Assembly: GCA_902798915.1 (NCBI GenBank)
Contig: CADBYM010000007.1
Span: forward strand, 1 to 64,000
From: an uncultured Coriobacteriaceae bacterium
GTDB taxonomy: Bacteria > Actinomycetota > Coriobacteriia > Coriobacteriales > Atopobiaceae
DNA length: 64,000 bases
Reading direction: 5' to 3'
Under the pieces are notes generated by a model. It saw only the letters and a program-made list of their open reading frames with translations, had not been told where the DNA came from and searched no databases. Made by a program: the position numbers and the translations under genes. This document shows, one piece after another, positions 9,424 through 16,805 of the stretch. Every line of letters begins with the position of its first letter. Position 1 is the stretch's first letter.

Positions 9424-10049
9424 TCGTCTCGCTTACCGGAACCCTTGCCGAGGTGTTGCCCTCGACGGTGGTGATCGATGTTGCTGGTGTAGGTTACGAG
9501 ATGGGCGTTTCGTCCACGACGGCTGCAGCATTGCCGCCCGTGGGGAGCGCAGACGTCACGCTGCTCACGCGGCTGGTGGTCCGCGAGGGGGCAATCGACC
9601 TCTATGGATTTGGCTCTCGGGCAGAGCGGGCGCTCTTCGACCGTCTGGTTCAGATTTCGGGCGTCGGGCCCAAGCTGGCTCTCTCGGTGCTCTCCACCTT
9701 TACGCCTCAGGTGCTTGCCGGCGTGGTTGCCGACCAGAACGCCACGCGTATGGCCAAGGTGCCTGGCGTGGGGAAGAAGACCGCATCGCGGCTGCTCATT
9801 GAGCTCGCGGACGTCTTCACCAAGGATGCCGTGCTCAGCACGTTGGCACCGGGGGCAGCCGAAGAGGCGACGGGAGTTGAGACCACGAAGGCCGCCGGTG
9901 TTGACGCGGACGCGTTGGCCGCCATGCTCGCCATGGGCTTCACGCAGCAGGAGGCGCAGCTCGCGCTCGAGGGCCATCGCGAGGCCGGCGCCCACACTAC
10001 GGAGGCCGCGCTGGGATATGCGCTCAGACGAATCGGCGGGGGGAGGTAA
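9420..10049 (+). CDS. ruvA: Holliday junction branch migration protein RuvA
   Basis: DNA-binding subunit of the RuvAB branch-migration motor. The 209-residue protein has the N-terminal OB fold (MIVSLTGTLAEV), tandem helix-hairpin-helix motifs (LVQISGVGPKLALSVLS and KVPGVGKKTASRLL), and the C-terminal UBA-like domain III that touches RuvB (ALAAMLAMGFTQQEAQLAL). The start codon overlaps the ruvC stop, and the stop is 3 bases before ruvB. Confidence 0.96.
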   Translation: MIVSLTGTLAEVLPSTVVIDVAGVGYEMGVSSTTAAALPPVGSADVTLLTRLVVREGAIDLYGFGSRAERALFDRLVQISGVGPKLALSVLSTFTPQVLAGVVADQNATRMAKVPGVGKKTASRLLIELADVFTKDAVLSTLAPGAAEEATGVETTKAAGVDADALAAMLAMGFTQQEAQLALEGHREAGAHTTEAALGYALRRIGGGR

Positions 10050-10052
10050 CCC

Positions 10053-11120
10053 ATGTGGGAGGCAGACGGTGGGGACTTGTTTGCAAACGCGATGCCGGGC
10101 GCTTCGGCCGCCAAGCGCACAGGTACGCAACGAGCGGTAACGGGGGAGCTGACGGGGGATGATTTGGAGGTCGACCGCAACTTGCGTCCTCAGTCGCTTG
10201 ACGACTACATCGGGCAAGAGCGTGTGCGCGACAACCTCCGCGTGCTCATACAGGCGGCGCGCGAGCGTGGTGAGTCGCTTGACCATGTCATCTTCTCTGG
10301 TCCTCCCGGTTTGGGCAAGACGACGCTTGCGGGCATCGTCGCCAACGAGATGGGTGCTCACATGCGCGCGACCTCCGGTCCCGCCATTGAGCGCACTGGT
10401 GACCTTGCTGCGATTCTCACCAACTTGGAGGAGGGCGACGTCCTCTTCGTTGACGAGATTCACCGGCTGAACCATCAGGTTGAAGAGGTCCTCTACCCGG
10501 CAATGGAGGACTTCTACCTAGACATCGTCATCGGCAAAGGGCCTGCGGCACGCAGCATCCGCCTGGACGTGCCACACTTCACGCTGGTGGGTGCCACCAC
10601 GCGCGCGGGTCTGCTCACCGGACCGTTGCGTGACCGATTTGGAATCTCGTACCGACTCGACTACTACGCGGTGGAGGAGCTTGCACGCATCGTTGAGCGC
10701 TCCGCGCGCATCCTGGGTGTGGAGCTCGACGAGGAGGCTGCGGCCGAGATTGCCTCGCGAGGTCGTGGCACCCCGCGCCTTGCGAACCGCCTGCTCAAGC
10801 GCGTGCGTGACTACGCACAGGTGCGGGCGGGCGGTCAGATCACCTGGCGGGTGGCTGCCGAGGCACTCACGTTCTTCGAGATTGACGAGCTCGGCCTCGA
10901 CTGGATGGACATAAAGATTCTTACCGCGCTCACCCAAACGTTCCGCGGGCGGGCCGTTGGCCTCACCACCATCGCGAGCGCCGTCGCCGAGGATCCCTCG
11001 ACGCTTGAGGACGTGTACGAGCCGTACCTGCTTCAGCAGGGACTGATGGTGCGCACGCCGCAGGGGAGGCAGGCGACCTTGGCCGCCTTTGAACATTTGG
11101 GCATCACCCCACCTGCGTAA
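10053..11120 (+). CDS. ruvB: Holliday junction branch migration helicase RuvB
   Basis: AAA+ ATPase that drives branch migration with RuvA. The 355-residue protein shows Walker A ([10 protein letters not shown]), Walker B ([11 protein letters not shown]), sensor 1 ([11 protein letters not shown]) and the C-terminal winged helix ([11 protein letters not shown]). An N-terminal extension of about 30 residues precedes the family start. The ribosome binding site GGGGGAGG overlaps the end of ruvA. Confidence 0.97.
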   Translation: MWEADGGDLFANAMPGASAAKRTGTQRAVTGELTGDDLEVDRNLRPQSLDDYIGQERVRDNLRVLIQAARERGESLDHVIFSGPPGLGKTTLAGIVANEMGAHMRATSGPAIERTGDLAAILTNLEEGDVLFVDEIHRLNHQVEEVLYPAMEDFYLDIVIGKGPAARSIRLDVPHFTLVGATTRAGLLTGPLRDRFGISYRLDYYAVEELARIVERSARILGVELDEEAAAEIASRGRGTPRLANRLLKRVRDYAQVRAGGQITWRVAAEALTFFEIDELGLDWMDIKILTALTQTFRGRAVGLTTIASAVAEDPSTLEDVYEPYLLQQGLMVRTPQGRQATLAAFEHLGITPPA

Positions 11121-11280
11121 ATGCCTTCTCTCGCCAACGTACGGCGCCAATCCGCACACAACGCATGACAACCCTACCACTAGCCGAAAGAACTCTGAAC
11201 GCTCACCGATACACGGATATCATTTACTGTATCTAAATGGCGGTGGCATGCCGATTCGGCTTGGAAGGTTGCGTTGCTGA

Positions 11281-11559
11281 ATGGATCGACGCCTGCAAAA
11301 GTTGAAGCGAGACGAACTCTTGCAGATTCTCCTGGAGGTTGAGCAGGAGAACGAGCAGCTTGTGGAAGAGAACCGACGTCTCAAGGCTCAACTTGCGCAA
11401 CGGGAGGTCGTTCTTCAGGAAGCGGGGTCCATAGCGGAGGCATCGCTCAGGCTGAGTGGCGTGTTTGAGGCGGCACAAAGAGCCGCCGACCTCTACGTTG
11501 CGAGCGTAAAGCGTCGATACGCCCCTGACGCGCGTGGCGAATCGGGCGGCAAGCCATGA
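11281..11559 (+). CDS. Small coiled-coil protein next to signal peptidase
   Basis: A 92-residue hydrophilic protein. Residues 1-45 form a heptad-rich helix (LKRDELLQILLEVEQENEQ) predicted to be a coiled coil. The second half holds a conserved-looking stretch, AGSIAEASLRLSGVFEAAQ. Similar small proteins are found in other Gram-positive anaerobes, and I recall them beside signal peptidase or surface-protein genes; that is memory, not a search. Its stop overlaps the signal peptidase start by ATGA, so the two are co-translated. Function unknown; a scaffold or accessory for secretion is a guess from context. Confidence 0.75.
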   Translation: MDRRLQKLKRDELLQILLEVEQENEQLVEENRRLKAQLAQREVVLQEAGSIAEASLRLSGVFEAAQRAADLYVASVKRRYAPDARGESGGKP

Positions 11560-12161
11560 GCATCGTGACGAGGACAAAGGCCAAAGACCTCGAGTATGTG
11601 CGTCCGTCTGCTGGCGAAATCAGCGACGTGCTCAAAGTCCACAAGCGTCGGCGGCAGCTGTTGCGCGTCTTGAGCAGCACGATTGGCGGTCTTCTCACCG
11701 TTGCTGCCATCATGGTCCTCGTCGCAACGTTCGTCTTTCCCACCCTGAGGATTTATGGCACGTCCATGACGCCCACGCTCGTGGAGGGCCAAGTCGTGGT
11801 GTCGTACAAGGCCGACAGCTACGAGACCGGCGACATCGTGGCGTTCTATTACAACAACAAGATTCTGGTCAAGCGCGTGATTTGTGGGCCAAGCGACTGG
11901 TTCGACATGCAAGACGATGGAACGGTGTACGTCAATCGCCAAAAGATTGACGAGCCGTACGTTACCGACGAGGGCTTCGGCAAGTGCGACATCGACTTGC
12001 CGTATCAGGTGCCCGAGGAGCAGTTCTTTGTGATGGGGGATCAGCGCGAGAGCTCGATTGACTCGCGCATGGCGCAGATTGGTTGCGTGCCGAAGGACCG
12101 CATCGTGGGGAGGGTCTTCCTGCGTGTGTGGCCTTTGGGGTCTGCCGGGTTCGTTAGTTAG
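11556..12161 (+). CDS. lepB: Signal peptidase I
   Basis: Membrane serine protease that removes signal peptides from exported proteins. The 201-residue product has one membrane segment (about 44-66), catalytic Ser70 in GTSMTPTLVEG, catalytic Lys106 in ILVKRVICG, and the box E motif VMGDQRESSIDSR. It is coupled to the coiled-coil gene and lies upstream of a pilin gene. In many Gram-positive pilus loci a dedicated signal peptidase helps pilin export, so it may serve the pilin, but 288 bases separate them and no promoter stands out in that gap. Confidence 0.93.
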   Translation: MSIVTRTKAKDLEYVRPSAGEISDVLKVHKRRRQLLRVLSSTIGGLLTVAAIMVLVATFVFPTLRIYGTSMTPTLVEGQVVVSYKADSYETGDIVAFYYNNKILVKRVICGPSDWFDMQDDGTVYVNRQKIDEPYVTDEGFGKCDIDLPYQVPEEQFFVMGDQRESSIDSRMAQIGCVPKDRIVGRVFLRVWPLGSAGFVS

Positions 12162-12449
12162 GTGCGATTGGATGCGCGATAGATGACATGCATCGCGGCG
12201 AGAGAGGTTAGGGGTATCGGCACCGAGTTGTTGGTAACAAGGTGTCGGCTACTGCTGTCCGTTGTGGACGGGGCCTTGATGTGCCGAGGATGCAGGCCGA
12301 AGGGGGGTGACGCGGGTTGATTGGGCACTCACCCAGCGGCCTGTGGGCCATACGGCTCCGTCCGCACCGCGCGAGAGGAGGGCCGACATAGAACGTGGGA
12401 TAAAGAAGGGAAACAAAGGCAACACGAAGAGAAGGAGATGAAACAATCC

Positions 12450-14462
12450 ATGAAGAAAGCAAGAAAGGTGTTCGCACTGCTAATCTCGGCGATCTTCGCC
12501 CTAAGTCTGGTGCCGAACGGTGCGTGGGCAGCGACGAGTGATGTGAACGTGACGGTCACATACAACTCCAATGGTGGTTCCGGAGCAAATATGGCCAATG
12601 ATACGGTGACTGTCCCCGCGAACTCGGACTACACGCTATTCGAGCTCGATGCTAACCAGTATGTTGCGCCCAACGGCAAGGTGTTCCTCGGGTGGGGCGA
12701 GACGAATAACGCGACACAGACTGTTGACCGCATCGTCGTGAAGGACACCGACACCACGAAGAACGTCTATGCGATCTGGGGCGACAACCGTGCATCCTCC
12801 GGCAACAACCAGGAACTGAACGGTACCGGAAGCATCACCATCAACAATAGCGTCGAGGGCGAGACCTACACGGCCTATCAGCTCTTCCAGCTCTTCTCCT
12901 GGACTGACGATGACACGGCCGCGGACCAACACGCGAGCGAGGCTTACACCTACTATATCGATACTACACATCCGCTGTACAGTTTCTTGCAGAATTATAA
13001 GTATGATGGCACGAACTCTGCTTTCACCTTCGATACCGATCACAACAACGCGACCATCGTTACCGGAAAGACCCTGACCCCCGTCAAGGCGACTGACGGT
13101 TTCCTCGGATTGACAGGCACCCCAGAGAACTTCAATGACGAGAACACCGAAGCCGAGTATCAGGCACCAACTGGCGCAAAGTTCCAGGACTTCGCGCGTG
13201 CTGTCATGGATCAGATAAAGGGTCTTCAGGCGGATGATCTCGCAAAGATAAGCAAGCAGTCCACGACCGCAAGCGGCGAAACCACGACCATCTCGAATCT
13301 CCCCCTCGGTTACTATGTCGTCGACTCTACGCTCGGCTCGCTTTGCGCACTCGATACTACCAATGCGAACGTGACTATCGTTGACAAGAATGAGGTCACC
13401 ATCGTGGCCAAGCAGGTCAAGGAGGATGGCGGCAGCGAGCAATCAGGCTACTACGGTGACAAGAACGACGCTGACCTCGGACAGGTAGTCGAGTACAAGA
13501 CTACTGTCACCATACCTCTGCGCCAATCCAACGTCATCTTCCACGACACGATGAGCGCAGGTCTCACCCTCGTGCCTGGCTCGATTATGGTGAACGGGAC
13601 CGATGTCTCCGGTCACTTCACCATCTATGACAGCCTTACCTCTGACAACACCAATCACAACCTGCCGAACAATGACAAGTATACTGGCGACACATTCGCG
13701 GTTATGTTCGATAACGCGTGGACTGAGAGTCTTACCGCATCCGTAGACGTCACGATTACATACAATGCCATCCTCAACGAGAACGCCATCGTCGGCGACC
13801 AGAACGGTCTCGCGATGGGCGCAGGTAATGATAACCAGTGCGATGTCACCTTCGGCGACGCTCAGAGCACAGAGTCCGACTGGACTAGGACCTATACTTG
13901 GGACTTCGACCTCTTTAAGTTTACGGGCGATGCTCAGAGCCCGACCGCACTTGCTGGCGCAAAATTCACTGTCGCCAAGAGCAGCGACGCCAGCACTAAT
14001 CTTGAATTTGTCCTGATAGCTGAGGGCACTGCTACAGAGGCCGCCGTATATAGGCTTGCCGTGACAGAGGACACGGGTAAGGTCACCGAGCTCGAGACGC
14101 CTGCTTCAGGCAAGATTAACATCCAAGGCCTCGATGCCGACACCTACACCCTGACCGAGACGGTCGCTCCGACTGGGTACAACAAGCTCTCTGGCACGAT
14201 TTCCTACACCATCGACTCCAACACGGACTCGGCACAGGGGAACGACAACACTAAGCAGACCGATGGAACGGTGACCTATTCACACACGTTTGATGGAAAA
14301 ACCGATACTGCGAAGCAGGTGGACGTTCTCAACCAGTCTGGTACCGAGCTTCCCTCGACCGGTGGCATCGGCACCACGATCTTCTATGTGATCGGTGGCA
14401 TCCTCGTTGCTGGCTCCATCGTGCTTCTCATCACGAAGCGTCGCATGGCTGCCGAGGCGTAG
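12450..14462 (+). CDS. LPXTG-anchored pilin / fimbrial shaft-type protein
   Basis: A 670-residue exported protein. Signal peptide KKARKVFALLISAIFALS with a likely cut after AWA. Next comes an InlB B-repeat/Flg_new-like module (VTYNSNGGSG... FLGWGETNN... VYAIWGD), an isopeptide-forming fimbrial domain in the middle, and a prealbumin-like SpaA domain ending in an E-box (YTLTETVAPTGYN). The sorting signal is LPSTG (634-638), a membrane helix and KRR. These are features of sortase-assembled pilins. Start choice: ATG 12450 lies 12 bases after GAAGGAG; ATG 12438 is in frame but abuts the Shine-Dalgarno sequence. The frame stays open back to 12321. A strong hairpin follows the gene. Confidence 0.88.
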   Translation: MKKARKVFALLISAIFALSLVPNGAWAATSDVNVTVTYNSNGGSGANMANDTVTVPANSDYTLFELDANQYVAPNGKVFLGWGETNNATQTVDRIVVKDTDTTKNVYAIWGDNRASSGNNQELNGTGSITINNSVEGETYTAYQLFQLFSWTDDDTAADQHASEAYTYYIDTTHPLYSFLQNYKYDGTNSAFTFDTDHNNATIVTGKTLTPVKATDGFLGLTGTPENFNDENTEAEYQAPTGAKFQDFARAVMDQIKGLQADDLAKISKQSTTASGETTTISNLPLGYYVVDSTLGSLCALDTTNANVTIVDKNEVTIVAKQVKEDGGSEQSGYYGDKNDADLGQVVEYKTTVTIPLRQSNVIFHDTMSAGLTLVPGSIMVNGTDVSGHFTIYDSLTSDNTNHNLPNNDKYTGDTFAVMFDNAWTESLTASVDVTITYNAILNENAIVGDQNGLAMGAGNDNQCDVTFGDAQSTESDWTRTYTWDFDLFKFTGDAQSPTALAGAKFTVAKSSDASTNLEFVLIAEGTATEAAVYRLAVTEDTGKVTELETPASGKINIQGLDADTYTLTETVAPTGYNKLSGTISYTIDSNTDSAQGNDNTKQTDGTVTYSHTFDGKTDTAKQVDVLNQSGTELPSTGGIGTTIFYVIGGILVAGSIVLLITKRRMAAEA

Positions 14463-14516
14463 TACTGACTCTTTGACGGAACCATAGTCGTAAGGGTTAT
14501 TGTTCGGAGTGGTTCG

Positions 14517-14552
14517 GGGCGGGTCCCGCACGATTGGGTGCGGGACCCGCCC
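14517..14552 (+). terminator. Strong hairpin terminator after the pilin gene
   Basis: A perfect 14-bp stem (14517-14530 with 14539-14552, arms GGGCGGGTCCCGCA/TGCGGGACCCGCCC) and an 8-base loop, 54 bases after the pilin stop. The tail is TTCGTCTCG, so the T-run is poor. The bases from here to 14812 show no gene. Confidence 0.7.
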
Positions 14553-14882
14553 TTCGTCTCGCTGACTCTGTGGCAAGATGCTCCTCGGACATAAAACAAT
14601 GCATGACCTTCGCGAATGAACGGTTGCGAAGGGGCAGTGACCGTCAGGTTCGGTGCCCGGACCAACACATGCACTGGTAAGGCCCTGCTGTACCCGGGTG
14701 CGGTCGCGAGGATTGGGTCGACTGGAGGGGTTACGTACAGAGCTATAAAACCGTATAAAAGCTCGAAAGATACAACTTTTTGATGATCAGAAAGGCGGGG
14801 CATATGAGACATCTCGCAACGGCGGCGTAGTCGACCCGCTTGCGAGCTGGCAGTACGTGAGCTCGAGTTTTCAACACTCATC

Positions 14883-14911
14883 TTGACGACGGGCGCGGGA
14901 AGTGCCATAAT
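14883..14911 (+). promoter_or_regulatory. Rightward promoter inside repeat copy 1
   Basis: TTGACG (14883-14888), exactly 17 bases, CATAAT (14906-14911), with TGc just before the -10. Among the best promoters in the window. It reads toward and across the antisense strand of the 37-codon frame. Confidence 0.65.
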
Positions 14912-14917
14912 GCGGCT

Positions 14918-15100
14918 GACGGCAACGCCCGAGCTGCAATCCGGGCGACGCCTCAAATCTGATTGGAGGACCGTTACGCCTTGCGGCTAGCGGTCCACTT
15001 CCTCGTCCTCGCTGCTATCGTCCGAGACCGAATCATGGTTCCTCCTGAGCTCCTTCACAAGCAGGGCCAACGCCGTCATCAGCTTGATTAGCTCAATCAT
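14918..15100 (+). ncRNA. Candidate antisense RNA, copy 1 (3' end unknown)
   Basis: Inferred transcript from the promoter ending at 14911. It would begin near 14918, fold an immediate hairpin (CGCCCG 14926-14931 with CGGGCG 14942-14947, 10-base loop) and a second GC-rich stem around 14969-14996, and then be complementary to the whole 37-codon mRNA. No T-run terminator is visible, so the end given is only the far end of the overlapped reading frame. A 42-codon plus-strand frame opens at the TTG near 14963 but stops early. Confidence 0.35.
14987..15100 (-). CDS. Candidate 37-residue peptide, toxin-like, copy 1
   Basis: Short frame (start MIELIKLMTALALLVKELRR, then an acidic Ser/Asp/Glu tail ending EEVDR). 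A hydrophobic or amphipathic helix followed by a charged, mainly acidic tail recalls Fst-type type I toxins, but the hydrophobic stretch is shorter and I claim no homology. Support for coding: the second copy differs by one synonymous change (CTA/CTG) and one Val/Glu change, codons are GC-ending, and a strong Shine-Dalgarno and promoter lie upstream. An unusual ATG-TAA sits directly before it in frame (15104-15109). The stop codon lies inside a GC-rich hairpin. Confidence 0.45.
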   Translation of the reverse strand: MIELIKLMTALALLVKELRRNHDSVSDDSSEDEEVDR

Positions 15101-15116
15101 CAGTTACATGGGCAAT

Positions 15117-15136
15117 CACCTCCCTTCCAGGAGGCG
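15117..15136 (-). promoter_or_regulatory. Hairpin hiding the Shine-Dalgarno of the peptide, copy 1
   Basis: In the minus-strand RNA CGCCTCC (15136-15130) can pair with GGAGGTG (15123-15117) around the loop TGGAAG, a 7-bp stem with one wobble. The 3' arm is the ribosome binding site. It sits 9 bases before ATG-TAA and 18 bases before the peptide ATG. Confidence 0.5.
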
Positions 15137-15178
15137 CCGCCCGGTCACGGGACTGACATGCCGCCAACCGCGTCGAAA

Positions 15179-15207
15179 ACTATAGCAAACCATCTCACGA
15201 TTGTCGA
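15179..15207 (-). promoter_or_regulatory. Leftward promoter of the 37-residue peptide, copy 1
   Basis: On the minus strand TCGACA (15207-15202), 17 bases, TATAGT (15184-15179), with TGc before the -10. The -35 lies inside the 24-base palindrome, so a bound repressor would block it. The leader to the peptide is about 70 bases. Confidence 0.65.
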
Positions 15208-15223
15208 AAACGTTTTCAACAAT
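15200..15223. promoter_or_regulatory. Palindromic operator, cre/LacI-type, copy 1
   Basis: A 24-base palindrome with one mismatched pair, centred on GAAAACGTTTTC. It matches the catabolite-repression element consensus WTGNAANCGNWNNCAW at all but one specified base. It overlaps the -35 of the leftward promoter. Which LacI/CcpA-family protein would bind is unknown. Confidence 0.55.
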
Positions 15224-15273
15224 TGGAGTTGGGTCCACCGCAAGCAGAGGAGACGATCTCCCTTGCGCTGCCG

Positions 15274-16299
15274 TCAATCCAGCGCCAACACGCGATTCTC
15301 GCTCGCGAACTGCTTGTATTGACGTTCTAAGAGACTATCGTCAGGTTGGTCGGCTGCCCTGTCGGGTATGCGGATGCGTCTTCCGTTGAATTCTCTATAT
15401 GTCGACGCCTGCAGGCGCTCGCTGAGCCGAATGATGTGGTTCTCTGGTGTGATGGATAGCAGACGGGCGTCATAGAGTAGGTGTATATCCGCCCTTAGCA
15501 AGACGCCGTTCGAGGTCTTCTGCGACCGCACGCCTCGGTAGGGCTCGATGTGCGCCGCCTGCAGACCCTCGGGAACGTCGGCGTCGCTTATCGCGCACCT
15601 GAAGTCGTATGCGCCGAGCAATTTGCGCCTGAAGTCGTCTTGCTGTTGACGCATAAGTCGGCGAACGAAGCGCCGCTCTTCCTCGGTGCCTTGGCTCATT
15701 TCGACCTGTTCCTTGTTGGATAACGAATCAGGGTTGGCGAAGGTGAATCTTCCGAGCCGCTCAGTCAATGCGTCCACGGGGCCATGTAGGGTGAACATCC
15801 TCGACAGCGAGTTGTATCTCTCGACGAAGGCTAGACCCCACACCTTGTAACCGCCGGTCTTGAGCTTCGTCATGACCCCCACGGGCACGCCGTCCTCGAG
15901 GCAATTCATCAGCCATCCGTTGTAGTCTTGGTGCGTGCGCGACGCGTTGTTGTCTTGCGAGGAGTAATCGAATACCCATGTGCTGTCGCCCAAGTCGATG
16001 GGCGCTTTGTCTGGGTATCGCGTGAGGTCGCTGGAATGTATCGAGATTGCGTAGCGCCTGCCCGTGTAACGCATGCTGCGCTCGGATGGGGAGTGGATGC
16101 CGGATTGACGTGCGAGCGGAAAACTCAGTTCGCTGGGTTTTCCCTTGCCAAACGGGAGGTGCGGTATGACCTCACCCTGGTGACGCTGAAACCATTCGTA
16201 GCCAAACTCGAACTCGGCTGGTGTCAGCTTGAGTGCGTTTGGGAGACTTGGAAATGCAAGGTCGCATTCTATGACTACCGAGTCGAACATCGTCGTCAC
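15274..16299 (-). CDS. HNH endonuclease, restriction-like
   Basis: A 341-residue protein with a C-terminal HNH nuclease domain (about 225-300): CAISDADVPEGLQAAHIEPYRG, then NGVLLRADIHLLYDARLL, giving the H-N-H metal-binding set. The N-terminal region (about 75-195) holds RYAISIHSSDLTRYPDKAP, WVFDY and LMNCLEDGVPVGVMTKLKT, a pattern seen in PUA/SRA-like reader domains fused to HNH nucleases of modification-dependent (type IV-like) restriction. That assignment is from memory. No methyltransferase lies nearby, fitting a stand-alone nuclease. It is bracketed by the 419-bp repeats, which suggests it was gained or is exchanged as a cassette. Confidence 0.75.
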   Translation of the reverse strand: MTTMFDSVVIECDLAFPSLPNALKLTPAEFEFGYEWFQRHQGEVIPHLPFGKGKPSELSFPLARQSGIHSPSERSMRYTGRRYAISIHSSDLTRYPDKAPIDLGDSTWVFDYSSQDNNASRTHQDYNGWLMNCLEDGVPVGVMTKLKTGGYKVWGLAFVERYNSLSRMFTLHGPVDALTERLGRFTFANPDSLSNKEQVEMSQGTEEERRFVRRLMRQQQDDFRRKLLGAYDFRCAISDADVPEGLQAAHIEPYRGVRSQKTSNGVLLRADIHLLYDARLLSITPENHIIRLSERLQASTYREFNGRRIRIPDRAADQPDDSLLERQYKQFASENRVLALD

Positions 16300-16456
16300 C
16301 CCTCTTTCAGCCTAACCAATGCGTTTGCGAAGATCTAGCCTGCATCGGATGTGCGGTAGGGAGTGGCTCCGTTCAGTTCGGAACGCCTCGCAACGGCGGC
16401 GTTGCCGACCCGCTTGCGAGCCGGCCGTGTGCAGCTCCGAGTTTTCAACACTCGCC

Positions 16457-16485
16457 TTGACGACGGGCGCGGGGCGTGCCATAAT
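16457..16485 (+). promoter_or_regulatory. Rightward promoter inside repeat copy 2
   Basis: TTGACG (16457-16462), 17 bases, CATAAT (16480-16485) with TGc before it; hexamers identical to copy 1, although the spacer differs at two positions. The RNA would start near 16492 and form the hairpin 16500-16521, whose loop sequence differs from copy 1 at 4 of 10 bases. Confidence 0.65.
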
Positions 16486-16560
16486 GCGGCTGACGGCAAC
16501 GCCCGAGGTGGTAGCCGGGCGACGCCTCAAATCTGATTGGAGGACCGTTACGCCTTGCGG

Positions 16561-16674
16561 CTAGCGGTCCTCTTCCTCGTCCTCGCTGCTATCGTCCGAG
16601 ACCGAATCATGGTTCCTCCTGAGCTCCTTCACAAGCAGGGCCAACGCCGTCATCAGCTTGATCAGCTCAATCAT
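16561..16674 (-). CDS. Candidate 37-residue peptide, toxin-like, copy 2
   Basis: Same frame as copy 1 with one residue changed (Val to Glu in the acidic tail, now EEEDR). The in-frame ATG-TAA pair (16678-16683) and the buried Shine-Dalgarno are conserved exactly. Transcribed toward the HNH gene, so read-through could reach it. Coding status rests on conservation between only two copies and is tentative. Confidence 0.45.
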   Translation of the reverse strand: MIELIKLMTALALLVKELRRNHDSVSDDSSEDEEEDR

Positions 16675-16690
16675 CAGTTACATGGGCAAT

Positions 16691-16710
16691 CACCTCCCTT
16701 CCAGGAGGCG
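16691..16710 (-). promoter_or_regulatory. Hairpin hiding the Shine-Dalgarno of the peptide, copy 2
   Basis: Identical to copy 1: CGCCTCC (16710-16704) pairs with GGAGGTG (16697-16691) in the minus-strand RNA, closing a 6-base loop over the ribosome binding site. Confidence 0.5.
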
Positions 16711-16752
16711 CCGCCCGGTCACGGGACTGACATGCCGCCAACCGCGTCGAAA

Positions 16753-16781
16753 ACTATAGCACACCATCTCACGATTGTCGA
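16753..16781 (-). promoter_or_regulatory. Leftward promoter of the 37-residue peptide, copy 2
   Basis: Minus strand TCGACA (16781-16776), 17 bases, TATAGT (16758-16753), TGc before the -10. One spacer base differs from copy 1. Confidence 0.65.
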
Positions 16782-16797
16782 AAACGTTTTCAACAAT
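16774..16797. promoter_or_regulatory. Palindromic operator, cre/LacI-type, copy 2
   Basis: Same 24-base palindrome as at 15200-15223, again overlapping the -35 of the leftward promoter. Confidence 0.55.
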
Positions 16798-16805
16798 TGG
16801 AGTTG

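Larger units (their letters stand above)
14813..15231. repeat. 419-bp direct repeat module, copy 1
   Basis: Matches 16387-16805 end to end without gaps in my manual alignment, with about 23 mismatches. Most mismatches fall in the first 95 bases and in one hairpin loop; the right-hand ~270 bases differ at only 3 positions. The module holds a plus-strand promoter at its left, a minus-strand promoter at its right, and a 37-codon minus-strand frame between. The left end carries an inverted repeat, CTCGCAA...TTGCGAG. The two copies flank the HNH endonuclease gene. Confidence 0.9.
16387..16805. repeat. 419-bp direct repeat module, copy 2
   Basis: Second copy of the module at 14813-15231, same orientation and identical length. 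It carries the same two promoters, operator, Shine-Dalgarno hairpin and 37-codon frame. Its V-to-E codon change makes the downstream stem GAGGACCG/CGGTCCTC a perfect 8 bp, against an imperfect stem in copy 1. Confidence 0.9.

Noticed and set aside
12321..12449. Longer N-terminus for the pilin
   Set aside because: The upstream frame lacks a start with Shine-Dalgarno and would place 40 charged residues before a normal signal peptide.
14813..16805. Composite transposon or IS ends
   Set aside because: Repeats are direct and carry promoters and a short frame; no transposase, terminal inverted repeats or target duplications are visible between or beside them.
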